Part shown: one piece after another, positions 46,577 through 57,033 of the stretch | Layout: each line of letters starts with the position of its first letter | Position numbering within the stretch: the stretch's first letter is position 1 | From: Hirsutella rhossiliensis | Lineage: Eukaryota > Ascomycota > Sordariomycetes > Hypocreales > Ophiocordycipitaceae | Length of the DNA stretch: 64,000 bases | Assembly (NCBI RefSeq): GCF_020360975.1 | Contig: NW_025408686.1 | Location: 837,250-901,249, forward strand | Reading direction: 5' to 3' | The notes under the pieces: generated by a model | The model's input: only the letters and a program-made list of their open reading frames with translations | Database searches by the model: none | Told to the model about the DNA's origin: nothing | Made by a program: the position numbers and the translations under genes

Positions 46577-47040
46577 CGCAGGCGCCCTGCATTTTCCACA
46601 CTGACGTAAAAGGAGTGTAGGTTAAGGGCCAGGAGGACGGGCGAAGGTGGTCTGTGGAGGCGTGTGGTCTATGGCGGAGTTAAGCCGGGCCGGCTTGGGC
46701 ACCTTCCTCTATGTGGTCTGCGGCGGCGTATGGTCTACGGAGGCGTTGGAAGCGAACTGCGCAGCTGGAACTAAAAGGGGCAGCAAGGGGCAGGGCATTA
46801 TGCATTTTTATTTATTAACGAATGAAAAGCGAGAACATCGACGAATCAAAAGCGAGAAAGAACAACCGACGAATCAAAAGCGAGAACGCCAGCGAATCAG
46901 AGGGCGGCATTTGCGGGGGGGAAATCGATGGCGAATTTTTTTTCTCCCCGGGGAGGAACCCTAAGAACCTTTCGTCACTCGTTCCTCGTTCCTCAAGGCA
47001 CGTTCCTCGTTCCTCAAGGCATAGTCAGCCTTCGGCTGAA
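46577..47040 (+). repeat. Helitron C 3' subterminal region and terminus
   Basis: After the stop codon, CGAATCAAAAGCGAGAA occurs twice (46839 and 46870) and a related CGAATCAGAGGGCGG follows (46893). These sit where A and B have CCAATCA motifs. The terminus is a series of CGTTCCTC units and two CCTCAAGGCA copies ending near 47021. A hairpin with a 6-bp stem lies just outside. The earlier part (46640-46750) holds a TGGTCT(G/A)YGG-type repeat and no gene. Confidence 0.65.
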
Positions 47041-47169
47041 TAACCTCATCAAGCTGTCTTTACAGGTGACTCGGCGCTGGCTCCTGATAGCTTCCCAGGC
47101 GACTCAGTGCTGGTGGCGTTTGCTCCTGGGATCATGCCGGCCTTTCGAGTTCCTCTAAAGCTGCCTGGT

Positions 47170-47868
47170 AGTCAGCCAAGGCTCGTTGGTAACCGGCCTC
47201 GGCCTGTTCTTGATCTTGCATAGCTAGGTCTATATCTCTCTTCCTGGCTTTGCCCCAAGCTTAAAAGATTGACACCCGGAAATAAGCATTTGCGCCAAGC
47301 CAACACACCGGCGGCTGAAGCCAAACCAGTTAGATCCTTCCTCCTGGCATACACCTAATAGACTTTTACTTGGTTAGTAACCCGAAAGGTAAAAGAAATC
47401 AGGTGCATCAGAGACCTGCTTAGGAATAGGTTTTAGTAATGGTGATATTATAGAGATACGTACTCAAAGAGGAATTTCTGATCGATGATGTCTTTTGCAG
47501 TCTCAGTAAAACGGTCCTGAGCCTTATAGTTGCGGTAGGCGAAGTCATGACGGTAGCATCCATTCACAAAGGAGAAGCCTAAGGGATTATCGAAGACGTA
47601 GGTGCAGCCATCACTTTCCCAGTCTAAGGATTCTGGATCTTTTGCGTCTCGCTTCTTTAGGAAGTCAGGCATGGCGAGCTCAAAGACATATTGATCTGTG
47701 ATTGTTTTGATTGTATTTGCGTTGGGCTCCGGAGCCTGCTCATCGCGATCCGTGTTTGGTTTGGGTGCTTTGGCGTCCGGCTCTATCATGCTGTTGCCCT
47801 TGCCAGAACTCCTAACTCTGGCCTGAGCAGCAGGGAGGATGACAGAAAACAATAGCAGATGCCTTCAT
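47170..47868 (-). pseudogene. Secreted phospholipase A2, broken
   Basis: The reverse-strand ATG at 47868 begins MKASA, and one base out of frame the hydrophobic FSVILPAAQA completes a signal peptide. The main exon (to about 47460) contains GCTYVFDNPLGFSFVNGC and YRHDFAYRNYK, the Ca-binding and His-Asp active-site signature of the prokaryotic/fungal-type phospholipase A2 family. A donor GTACGTATC follows. The last exon (about 47350-47170) shows WFGFSRRCVGLAQM with a Cys in the expected place, then in another frame a helical tail rich in Glu, Ala and Gln. The family cleaves the sn-2 ester of phospholipids outside the cell. Two frame problems suggest a pseudogene or consensus errors. It lies only about 150 bp past Helitron C. 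Confidence 0.72.
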
Positions 47869-48483
47869 TTTGAACGTAGTTTGTTAGAAGATGCGGCAAG
47901 AAAAGGGTGGATGCAAAAGACTGAGTGAAAAGAGTGAATGTGAATCTACAAATGAGTGCCAATAAATCATGTCGATAAGTGATGATCGATTGCTCAACGG
48001 AACAGGGGAATCAATGAATACATATACATTATTCGAGTACTTTTCGTGCCTTAGTGTATAAATCTTCAGCTGAAGAAGGCACGAGCTATGCTTTTACTGG
48101 CTAGCGTTAAACTGACATTACGGCTAATCGACCATCTATCTTATAGACAAGAACACTATAACATGTGTTGATTAGACTCATGACTCTACGGTTAAAAGCC
48201 ATGCTATCTATATTGCGTGTCAGCTTCAGGAGGGATGGTGGTTTAATTAAAAGCATTTACAACAGGCTTTGATTCCTTGTCCTCTGCTATAGAGTCATCC
48301 GTTTGTTGCAACTTAGAGAATCCGTTCTACCATAAAATGTAATTAAACGAAGGGATCTTAGCACAACTTATACTACCTGGCTATATAGATATAAAGGCGG
48401 CCTGGCGTATAACATTAAAGCCTTCCGCAATAACCATTATAGCTCTTATAGCGTTTAAATGTATTTAGCAGAGGAGTGTCTAG
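47869..48483. other. AT-rich spacer
   Basis: No gene supported. The composition is distinctly more AT-rich than the Helitrons, and stops are frequent in all frames. It holds the upstream region of the phospholipase gene. Confidence 0.5.
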
Positions 48484-48676
48484 TGTGACGGTCATGCACT
48501 GAGCCAGAAGGCTGTGGACTCTATTACGAAGATTCTGCTCTGAAGAAGAGAAAGGAGAACAGAACAGCACAACTGGGTGTCCTCTCCCTAAATATGCCTT
48601 CCGTACGTGTGGGCCGTTGGCTCAACAACATGTGGGTCATGTATGCAAGGGGGTGTGACGGTGCTGGGCCGTCACA
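48484..48676. repeat. Candidate solo LTR or small inverted-ended repeat
   Basis: A 193-bp block begins TGTGACGG and ends CCGTCACA, so it has TG...CA ends with an 8-bp inverted repeat, as many fungal LTRs do. TGTGACGG occurs again at 48654, forming a local hairpin with the 3' end. No 5-bp target duplication is visible (TCTAG on the left, ATATA on the right), so the call is tentative. Confidence 0.4.
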
Positions 48677-49537
48677 ATATAATCTCCTAAGGATGTGTCG
48701 GCTGTATTGTAAACCGTTATAACTCTAGTGATTGTGCCGAGTCTCGTCTGGTGTCTAAACCACGATAATTAACTAGGGGTTGGTTTGCAGCGCCTCTTCA
48801 ACCAGGTCCCATTTTTAGAACCGGTGCAGCACAAGTCGAATGGACTAGTCGCACAAGAAGAGCAGTACTACCGAGTTACTCGGTATATGTTTGACAATGT
48901 CGCCTAGCTAAAACTTCAGCCCATAGTTGGGATTGTAAAACCCAAAGAGGTTGGCGGGGTGAGAAAAGCTCCGCCGGTCTTCCTAGACCGGCTGCCTTTT
49001 ATTTACCCCACCTAACAGGAGCGCGCTACGCAGGCAAAAGTGGAAATGCGTTCAGCCAGCTGCAAGAAGCTGACATGTGTTAAGCGGCATCTTGACTCAG
49101 GGTGATGGTATCGTGCCCTACCAATTCCCTTCCGCACATCGAGTCAAGCACAAGCACTTGATAAAATTTATGCAGCCGCTAGCGACGTTTTTGGGCCTTG
49201 CGGAGTTGCAACTTGTTCAACTTCAGCTCTTCGGGTAGGCTATACAGGCCTCACTGCCTCAGCTCGTTGGGTGGATTTTTCAGGCCTTGGATCTTTATGG
49301 CTGTTATGGACTCTTGGTTCCTGTTCCTGCGCCTCCACGATGGTGCTCTTGGGACTTCTATATAAACGATGCACAGTCATGACATCTTGTTCATCTCAAG
49401 CATCCGCTCCTCAGCCACCTCTCTACATTCACTGTCACTCTGCACACTCACTCGGTCTCTGATATTCACTCGCCTCACATTCACTCATCTCGACACCATC
49501 ACATTCCTTTACACCAGCTTACAACAACATCGTCACC
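48677..49537. other. Upstream region of the DUF7029/DUF7223-like gene
   Basis: No gene supported. It contains a 7-bp-stem hairpin GCCGGTC-TTCCTA-GACCGGC (about 48976-48995). A CT-rich leader near 49370-49530 is typical of a fungal 5' UTR. Confidence 0.5.
49359..49366 (+). promoter_or_regulatory. TATA box candidate for the DUF7029/DUF7223-like gene
   Basis: TATATAAA lies about 170 bp before the ATG at 49538, followed by a pyrimidine-rich leader with several CACTC repeats. Confidence 0.5.
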
Positions 49538-51275
49538 ATGCGCAGCCCTGTATCGCACTTCTGGCTTTGCCATTTGCGCTAGTCGCAGCCTTGGAACCTT
49601 CTCTGGACCTCGAGGTCTCTAACGATCTCGACGATGAGACACCCCTGAAGCCGATTCCTCAACCTGATAAGAATCTCATGGACCTCAAGAACATTGAGCC
49701 AAAGCACGACATTGCCATGCTATGGAAGCAGGATGAGACTGGTTCTGTCAACGTCGCCAGTCAGATGTCACTTCCGACAGTCCTACTCGAGGACATCGGG
49801 ACCATCGAGAGGTCGTCTGCGATGCCAACTCGATCAAGGTCATATTCAAGGACAACACGGCGTTCGAGACGGCCCAAGACAAGTGGCCCGGCCAAGGACA
49901 ATTCCTGTTCGTGACGAATGCTCAGGGAAACTGTGACCAGGAGACCGAGAGAGGCATCTACCGCGCCGACGGCGTCACGGCCAATCAAGAATCCAAGACG
50001 TTTGAGATTGCGGTGCAAAAGACGGATTTCAAGGAGACGACCGGTCCGTCATGGCCTTTGCTCTCATTGAATACATGCGCTGACTAGGAAGCAGAGGACA
50101 CGGATATTACAGTTGATAGTATCACAATGCCGGGGCTCTCGAGGCGAGCCGAGTTCTCCAAGAAGTTCGAGACGTCGTACGACATGGAGCACAGCAAGGA
50201 GCTCTTTAACTACAAGAACGTGTCCCTGGTCGCTGATCATCTCCACATAGAGGCGGGCGTAACATTCTCGGGCAAGATCAAGATGAAGTGGTTCTCCGTC
50301 ACCGAGTGCTGGTTCGACATGAGCGGCCACGCGGCCCTGGACCTTGGCCTCCAGCTCCAGCTCATGGCGCAGTTTCAGGAAACCATTAGCAAGTCAACGA
50401 GCCCGCTCACTTTTCCTCTTCTGGCGGTCCCGGGCATCATCACGGTCGGTCCGGCCGTCCAGTTTGGCGTCGGCATGGACATTGCAGCCATCGCTGCCCT
50501 GACCGCCGAGGCCAATGTCAAACTCGACTTCCCCAATGCCCAGTGGCACGTCGACCTCGTCGACGGCGAAAAGTCCAAGTCGGAAGGCTTCACGCCAAAC
50601 ACCGAAGCCAACGTCAAGCTGGGCGGAAGGGCCTCACTCCTCATGGACCCCTTTATTGACTTTCGGTTCATGCTCAACGCGCAGCTCTTTGGGCCTGGCC
50701 AACATTAACGGCGGCGTGGGTATCAAGCCCAAGATTGCCAACACGGTTACCGTCGACGCCAGCAAGGAGGTCTTTAACACCAACCCAGAGGGCGGCGAGC
50801 AGAAACCGGCCGAGGCACCCTCAGGAACTCCCAGGAGGCAAGGAGGACGCCAGCGGAGAGCCGGAAAGTCACACGGCGGCAAGGGCCCCAACTCCATCTT
50901 CGGGGACGACGACAAGCCGGACAAGGGCAAGAAGAACAAGAACAAGTTTGGCGGACCGTTGCCGCGAACACGGTCAGAGGCTTGATCAGCCGCACCACTA
51001 AGCCCCGGAAGAGCCAAAAGCAGGCCAAGAATGACGCCGACAAGCAGGAGCTCCAAGAAGACAACAAGCCGTCCAAGACTCCGGAGCAGAAGGCGGCCGA
51101 GAAGAAGGCCAAGGAGCTTCGACAGCAGTCCAACGACGTGGCAAAGAGCTGCTCCAACGGCGTGCACCTCAAGAGCGAGGTCCAGCTCGACATCTACGCA
51201 TTTATCCTCCAGTGGGAGAAGTCAATTTTCCATAAGAACTTTGACCCCTTCTTCGACCAGTGCTACTCGTTTTAG
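49538..51275 (+). pseudogene. Secreted protein resembling DUF7029/DUF7223 fungal proteins, frameshifted
   Basis: The ATG at 49538 (context CACCATG) is followed, one frame away, by a clear signal peptide core IALLALPFALVAA. The mature part has LPTVLLEDIGTI, then in another frame SIKVIFKDNTAFETAQ and FLFVTNAQGNCD. An intron ends GCTGACTAG before 50090. Next are SVTECWFDMSGHAALDLGLQ, WFSV-type beta-rich repeats and LGGRASLLMDPFIDFRFML, a Lys/Gly-rich linker, and a Cys-containing C-terminus ending CYSF at 51275. I recall this layout from DUF7029/DUF7223 extracellular proteins of ascomycetes, whose role is unknown. At least four single-base shifts occur (start, about 49815, 50695 and 50970), one in a GGG run. 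Confidence 0.65.
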
Positions 51276-51675
51276 ATGGTATTGTGTCTGTCGGCTAGTA
51301 TAGGCACCGCGCTGTTAGTAGGTCACCTGAAGGATCAAGAGAGGCCACCTGAAGGATCATTATGAGGCAATGTATCGGGGACCCCACAAAGACCTCACGG
51401 GGGCCAGTTTGGTGTCAGTTAAAACTGACAGGTTACAGTGGATGAAAAAGGATGATTGATTGTCTGTTATCACACACAGACCACATGCCATAATGTTAAT
51501 TGCGCACCACTTGTTGGAGCGCGCGTTCTACTTTTGGTGCAATATCTGACTAAACGATGGTAAGAAGTTTGCTTCTGTCAGAGGGAGCAGACTGACGGTC
51601 TAATCAGCACACGTATAAACTCCGGTGAAAGAGGCAGGTCAGACACAAGGACTTGAGTCAGGTATCGATACAGTA
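51276..51675. other. Spacer between the secreted-protein gene and the pogo element
   Basis: No gene seen. A short direct repeat (CCACCTGAAGGATCA-type, at about 51325 and 51348) lies just past the stop codon, in the likely 3' UTR. TA at 51674-51675 is the left target duplication of the following transposon. Confidence 0.5.
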
Positions 51676-51762
51676 CTAGGGGGGACTAAAATTCGTCCCT
51701 CATCCCCCTCCTTCCAGGAGGGGGGGGAACGCGACCAGGAAAAGGCCAAGCGACCGGGAAAA
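51676..51762 (+). repeat. pogo left inverted terminal repeat
   Basis: About 87 bp, with a few indels relative to the right copy, chiefly in G runs. It contains CTCCTTCCAGGAGG, a palindrome that could form a hairpin within each end, followed by GGAACGCGACCAGGAAAAGG, which is perfectly shared by both ends. Confidence 0.92.
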
Positions 51763-52385
51763 AAAAGAGTAGTACACAGATTTAGTATGATGCAGCCACG
51801 TAAAATGGGGTATCCCCCCTTTCCTTCAAGTCCCGCATACTAGACATTTTAGCTCCGCCAATACCGGATATGGTGATTCTCTTACTGTAGCACTAACGCG
51901 ACATTTTGTCCTCGCCATCTCTCGCGAAGAAAGTAGGCAAATGGACATGGAAAGGGTCTTTGTTTGTGCGAGTGGCGTATTCTGTGTCGGCTGTCTGTTG
52001 CTCCTCTTATCATCTCCCAAGGGCATGCCAGCCTATTATATCCATCCTTCCTTCCTTATTAATATCCTGGCTGTCTTCTGAATGATCTATAGGAAGCTGC
52101 TGCTTTTTGCCACTTGCCGTGCGCCATGTCAGACTCTTCAGCTCAATCTTCCTATCTTTCAGCCATTCCCGTTGTCATCCAACTCATTCCAGTTGTCATC
52201 CAACTAGAGGCTCAACTTTTCTATGCAGTCAGCAGACCTCCCAACCGAGCTTGCAGCTATTTTGACCCTGAGGCTGCTCCTAGTCACCGGATCGTTCGGA
52301 CCTTCTTCTCGACACCATCCTGCCACCGCAAAGTCAAGTATTTGCTAGAAATGCTTTAATTGAGCTCAAATTAAAGCCATGATTC

Positions 52386-54140
52386 GACCCAGGCTCAACT
52401 TAACCTAGCAGGCAGCTGGCGCCCAATCTCCTCCTCAGCACGGTGGGCAAGATAATAGAGGCGACGATCGCACGGCGGCTCGCCGATACTGCGGAGACGC
52501 ATCTACTGCTCCCCGAGGGACAGATGGGCAATCGGCTCAGACGCTCTACGGAAGTAGCAGTCCATATTGTCGCAGAACTGGCGCGCACGGCGGGATCGAG
52601 GCGGTGTCGCGTCCCTTCTTCAACTCGATCTCAAGGGTGCTTTTGACAGTGTAGACCACACCTGCCTCCTCCAGGCTTTAAAGGGAGAGGAATCCCGGAA
52701 TGGCTCTTAGCTTGGATCCGGAGTTTCGTAAGCAACAGAACAGCTCGCCTACTCTTCGACGGCGACGCGTCGGACCCCTCAGCATACACGCAGGCGTCCC
52801 CAAGGATCCCCGCTTTCCCGATCCTCTTCCTCTATATCGCCCCCTTTACGACGCTCTCGCAACGGCGGGAACAATACTAGTCGGCTTCGCGGACGACTCG
52901 AACATTCTCGCCTTCGGCAGAACCACAGACGAAACCGCCGAAAGGCTCGAAGGAGCATGGTCTGCATGCGAAGGCTGGGCGCGCGCTGTAGGCAGCGTTC
53001 GAACCGGCGAAAAGCGAATTACTGCACTTCACACGCGCCCACGCCCCGCCCGAGACGTGCGTTCGCCTCGGCAACACCACGATAGCGCCGTCAGAGTCCT
53101 CCCGCTTCCTCGGAGTTTGGCTTCACCGCAAGCTCCAATGGGGCCCTCACCAGCAAATCCAGACCAAGTTTCAGCGCCAACGGTGGCACTTACCGCGCTC
53201 GCTGCGTCTGCGTGGGGATGTCGACTCGCGCGCACGGGAGATCTACACCAAGGTTATCCGCAGCGCCATCGTCTATGGAGGCCCAGCCTTCCATACGCCT
53301 ACGCCATCGAACGGACGCCCAAGGAGTGGCTCGTGCGCTCTGCAGCCTACAAACGACGTGCCTTCGCACCGTCGCCGCGCGCGTATAAAGCCACACCAAC
53401 CCGCAGCTAGAAACAGAGACCGAAGTCCCGCCGCTTGACCTCTACCTCAACGAACGGCTAGCGAGATTTCAGAGTCGACTCGAGACCTCGGGGATGGCGG
53501 CGCGCCTGCGTCTGGCCTGCGCAAAAGTCAGCAGCGTGCTTCGAAAACGCAACCATGGCGCAAACCCGGAAATGACGGCGAGGAGTGGCAACAGCGCTGG
53601 TGCATAGGCTCGACGGAGCCTCGTGAAGCTCTATGGCGTGAATGGACGAGAAGGTGGGAAGAGAGCTGCGAGACGCGAAGGCACGCCATCCTCGTCGCGC
53701 CCTCCAACCATCAGACACGGAAACGCCCTCCGAAGCCCGGGAGAAGGCTGAAGGCCCACGCCGACCTCTACAAGCACGAGAGCTCCACGCTTATCCAGCT
53801 CCGCACGGGGAAGATAGGTCTTAACAGCTTTCTATCACAAGAACGTTCCCAGCGCGACGACCCCCCTCTGCCGGTGCGGTGGCGGGGAGGAAACAGTGTT
53901 TCACGTCTTCCTCCGCTGCCCCCTACAAGCTGACAACCGCAGGCTCCTCCCAGGCGCCCTCCGCACTGACGCCGACCTCCGCGCGCTTCTTATGCGACCC
54001 GACACAGCCCCATACCTCGTCCGATGGTTTCTCAACTTTCGGCCGATACCCCACTACAAGGTAGCAGCAGATCTCGCAAGAAGCTGGACCGCCAGCGCCG
54101 CGACAACGACACGATCACGAGCGGACGGAGAGTAGAAAGA
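52386..54140 (+). pseudogene. LINE reverse transcriptase and zinc-finger C-terminus, broken
   Basis: Segments in several frames are recognisable as non-LTR reverse transcriptase: TVGKIIEATIARRLADTAET, LDLKGAFDSVDH with the first catalytic Asp, and VGFADDSNIL with the Asp pair. The C-terminal part has CRCGGEETVFHVFLRCP, a zf-RVT-type Cys/His motif common in fungal Tad-like elements. At least four frame changes are needed and the endonuclease is missing, so this copy cannot move by itself. Confidence 0.85.
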
Positions 54141-54624
54141 GAGAACAAGGTAGCAGAAGGTCTTTACTCTTGTCGGCTCCCAATCCCAAACAGCCGCGAA
54201 GGGCCTGCACGCACTGCCGGGCCTCGACCCCACAATGGTGTCAATGGCCCCCGCCCTTAGTACGGCTCACACTCGAGCTTGGCGGGCCGTGGACGACCGA
54301 CTGAACACCAGCAAGAAATTCCTGAGAAAGGAGGTATAAGCGGGATAGAGTTCTCCGTCAGCTGCGCGCGTTGACGGCTATTCGGGTACAACGCGCCTAC
54401 GGGACCTGACGCCCCGGCCCAGTTTGGGACGGAGGTCCCCCACCTGCACCAGGCTGGCGGCTGCGACCCAACATGCTCAACATCGCGACGACGGCGGCCC
54501 GCGGGCCGAGGCAGATGAGAAGGTTGTATATAGGTTTTCCTCCTGGGCCACCGGGTTTTTCCTATAGGTAACGCGAGGCTCTAGAGCCTGCAGGCTAGCT
54601 AGTGTAATAAACTACTACTACTAC
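52386..54624 (+). mobile_element. 5'-truncated LINE (Tad-like), nested in the pogo element
   Basis: TAAAGCCATGATTC (14 bp) is present on both sides (52372-52385 and 54625-54638), as expected of target-primed reverse transcription. The 3' end is AATAAA followed by CTACTACTACTA, a short-repeat tail as in Tad-like elements. Only the later part of the second ORF is present, so the element is 5'-truncated, as LINE copies often are. The orientation matches the pogo transposase. Confidence 0.92.
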
Positions 54625-54631
54625 TAAAGCC

Positions 54632-56519
54632 ATGATTCCTTCAACGTCCCATTTATCTGCGGTCCAGAAATGGATCGATTCTAAAACCAACCTGCCTATA
54701 TTTCAACGCAACATACCTCAGAACCTCGAGGAGCGCACTGTCGCTGGTGCGGAGCTATAAAAGAGGGATTTTACCGGACAATCAGAGCGGCGGCACAGGC
54801 GCTAGACGTGCCGTACAAACGACTATGGTCTCGTGTCCAAGGGCATCAGCCAGTGCAGCAGAATGGGGGCTTGAATAAGCTCTTCTCGCCGTCAGAGGAG
54901 CGAGAGATTCTCTGCTGGTCTCATCGCCGCATCACACAAGGGCATCATATCACAAGTCGCACCCTACGACAGCACGCCAACGCCATTCTTCAAGCTAAAG
55001 GGGAAAAGCCGACTATATCAACAACCTGGGTAAAGAACTTTATCAAGAGGAACAAAAAGCTCTTTCACGCTAAAAAGGCAGCATCGCGAGATGCTAAGCG
55101 TAAGGCAATGCAAGACCGGGTTCGTGTGGAAGCCTTCTTCCGTGACTGGCGAGAGTTTCTTATAAGGCGCCGTATCGACTATCGAGCCTCGCAACGTCTG
55201 GAATTTTGATGAGACCGGCTTTATGATTGGATACCTTAATAGGGGACTTTTGTGTGGACTTTCAACGAGATTGAGACCCCAATCCTTACAGATTCTCACG
55301 ATACAGTCTCTATTACGGCCATTGAGGCTATTTCCGCATCAGGGAACTTCATTCCTTCATTTTTAATCCTCCCAGGCGTTCATATCCTCTTCAATGGACC
55401 CAAAACGCACTTGACGGCGAGACAACCCTCACAACAAGCCAAGGGGTACATGAATGATATTATAGCGATTGAGTGGATTGAGCACTTTGAGCGGCATACA
55501 CGACCCCGGAATCTGAAGGAAATTAGAGTTCTACTTATGGACGGATGCGAGAGCCATTTTACTAGCGACATCGTCCACTTTTGCAAGCAACATTTGATCG
55601 AGCTTTTCCTGCCGCCGCACCTACACATCTACTTCAGCCTCTCGATGTAGGTGTATTCCGCTCATATAAGTACTGGCACCAGCAAGTCTTATATCGGGAG
55701 GTTGCCGATGGAGCCACTGACTTTAAGAAGACTGATTTCTTATTCCATCTTCAAGAGGTGCGGAATCGAACGTTCAAGAAGTCTACAATCCTCTCTGCCT
55801 GGCAGAAATGTGGCCTCTTTCCCCATAACCCGAGCATTGTTCTTGATGAGCTTCAAGATGCGTTATCTTCTCTCACACAGGTTGTACGGGAACAGGATCT
55901 TCCAGGCTATATAAGTGATGGAGCAGCCAAAGTAGCGAGGCTGACGGCGAGGCTAGAGACGATATTGTATTTGCAACGCCCAAAGACCACCAAAATACCG
56001 CCTGCAAGAGGACGATTTGACTGGAAGACTGCACAGACCCCAAGCTCAACCTGGCTGTCATTCAAAACTATCACCAATACGTCAACCTACGGATCCAGGT
56101 TTCTCACTATCCCGGGTGCCACTAACGCCGTCAGTGCAGCATGTGTACGAGAAAGTGCGGAAGGCATCGCATACACTTGTCCTCAACGGCATCACAGCCA
56201 CGGCTGAGATGAGACGAATCAAGGAAAAGCAACTTGCCCGTTCAAAGCTACACGAAAAGACGTCCATCGTCGCTAAATTTGGACCGTTGACACTTAGCGA
56301 CGCACGAATTCGAGCAGCCAGAGATGAACACCACAGGCGGGCTGCTCAAGAAGATGAGGCTCGACGAATCAGGAAAAAAGGGGTTCGAGACGAGGCGGCA
56401 TATCTTCGCCGCTGGCTTCGCGATGTCAGGAGCATTGTGAGGCATAGCATCACAAAACAACACCAAGCCAGCATCGATGTCAGGGTAGGTGGCTTAAGGC
56501 GGATAAAAGGCGTACCTTA
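54632..56519 (+). pseudogene. pogo/Fot1 DDE transposase, frameshifted
   Basis: The ATG at 54632 lies inside the LINE target duplication (ATGATTC), so the LINE landed at the start codon and duplicated it. After a shift near 54755 come a psq-type HTH (RTIRAAAQALDVPYKRLWSR), a CENP-B/Tc5-type HTH (FSPSEEREILCWSHRRI) and the DDE domain: NFDETGFMIGYLNRG in a third frame, VLLMDGCESHFTSDIV, and HLLQPLDVGVFRSYK. The C-terminus (56190-56519) is a Lys/Arg/Glu-rich coiled-coil-like region. The enzyme binds the terminal repeats and cuts and pastes at TA. At least three frameshifts disable it. Confidence 0.88.
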
Positions 56520-56949
56520 ACACCATCAACTGGGTCTGTCAACGCTATCGCATTCATCGCGATCTTATATCTAATGGCCACACTTGTGGCCTTAGAAGGC
56601 AAGTCTTTAGCAGCAGCACGCAAACGTGGCGGAGTATTATGATCACGAGCCAGATGCAGTTGAATTTGTGGTCCTGGAGACAATGGATAGAGACTCAAGC
56701 CGGCAGCTAATGACTCGAGGCTGACGGGTTTGAGATCACGACGGAACAGGAAGCTGATAACCCGGCAGGCGAATTTTAAGTCATTAAGCTAGAAAACACC
56801 AATAGATAGACCCATGATGCGATGCTTCAATTGACTTTTCTGCCTCAATCACGATACATCATTTGTTAAGGGGCTGTTAGGGAATGTGCATTTAAAGAAA
56901 ATCGGGTACTTGGTCCCCTAAGAAAATAGCTCGTGGTATAAGTACCGTG

Positions 56950-57031
56950 TTTTCCCGGTCGCTTGGCCTTTTCCTGGTCGCGTTCCCCCCCCTCCTGGAA
57001 GGAGGGGATGAGGACAATTTTAGTCCCCTAG
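56950..57031 (-). repeat. pogo right inverted terminal repeat
   Basis: Inverse of 51676-51762, followed by TA at 57032-57033. Confidence 0.92.
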
Positions 57032-57033
57032 TA

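Larger units (their letters stand above)
36292..47021 (+). mobile_element. Helitron C, third tandem copy, diverged and GC-rich, with a MYND gene
   Basis: Same gene order as A and B but clearly more diverged and visibly richer in GC. It differs in having a MYND zinc-finger gene next to its 5' end (36658-37268), no accessory-gene remnant, and a tandem repeat before the Rep domain (39993-40430). Its HUH motif is in frame. The 3' end is a repeated CGTTCCTC/AAGGCA run (46979-47021), followed outside by the hairpin TCAGCC-TTC-GGCTGA (47025-47039). Confidence 0.85.
51676..57031 (+). mobile_element. pogo/Fot1-type (Tc1/mariner superfamily) DNA transposon
   Basis: Long inverted terminal repeats (51676-51762 and 56950-57031) begin CTAGGGG and are flanked by TA on both sides (51674-51675 and 57032-57033), the TA duplication of this superfamily. 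One transposase gene lies at 54632-56519. The 5.36-kb length includes a nested LINE of 2239 bp plus its duplication; without these the element is about 3.1 kb. The left subterminal region (51763-52371) holds a short frame with a repeated VVIQL segment of no known function. Confidence 0.93.

Noticed and set aside
51763..52371. A second pogo gene upstream of the transposase (frame 52114-52359)
   Set aside because: Only 81 codons, partly made of an internal direct repeat, with no recognised domain.
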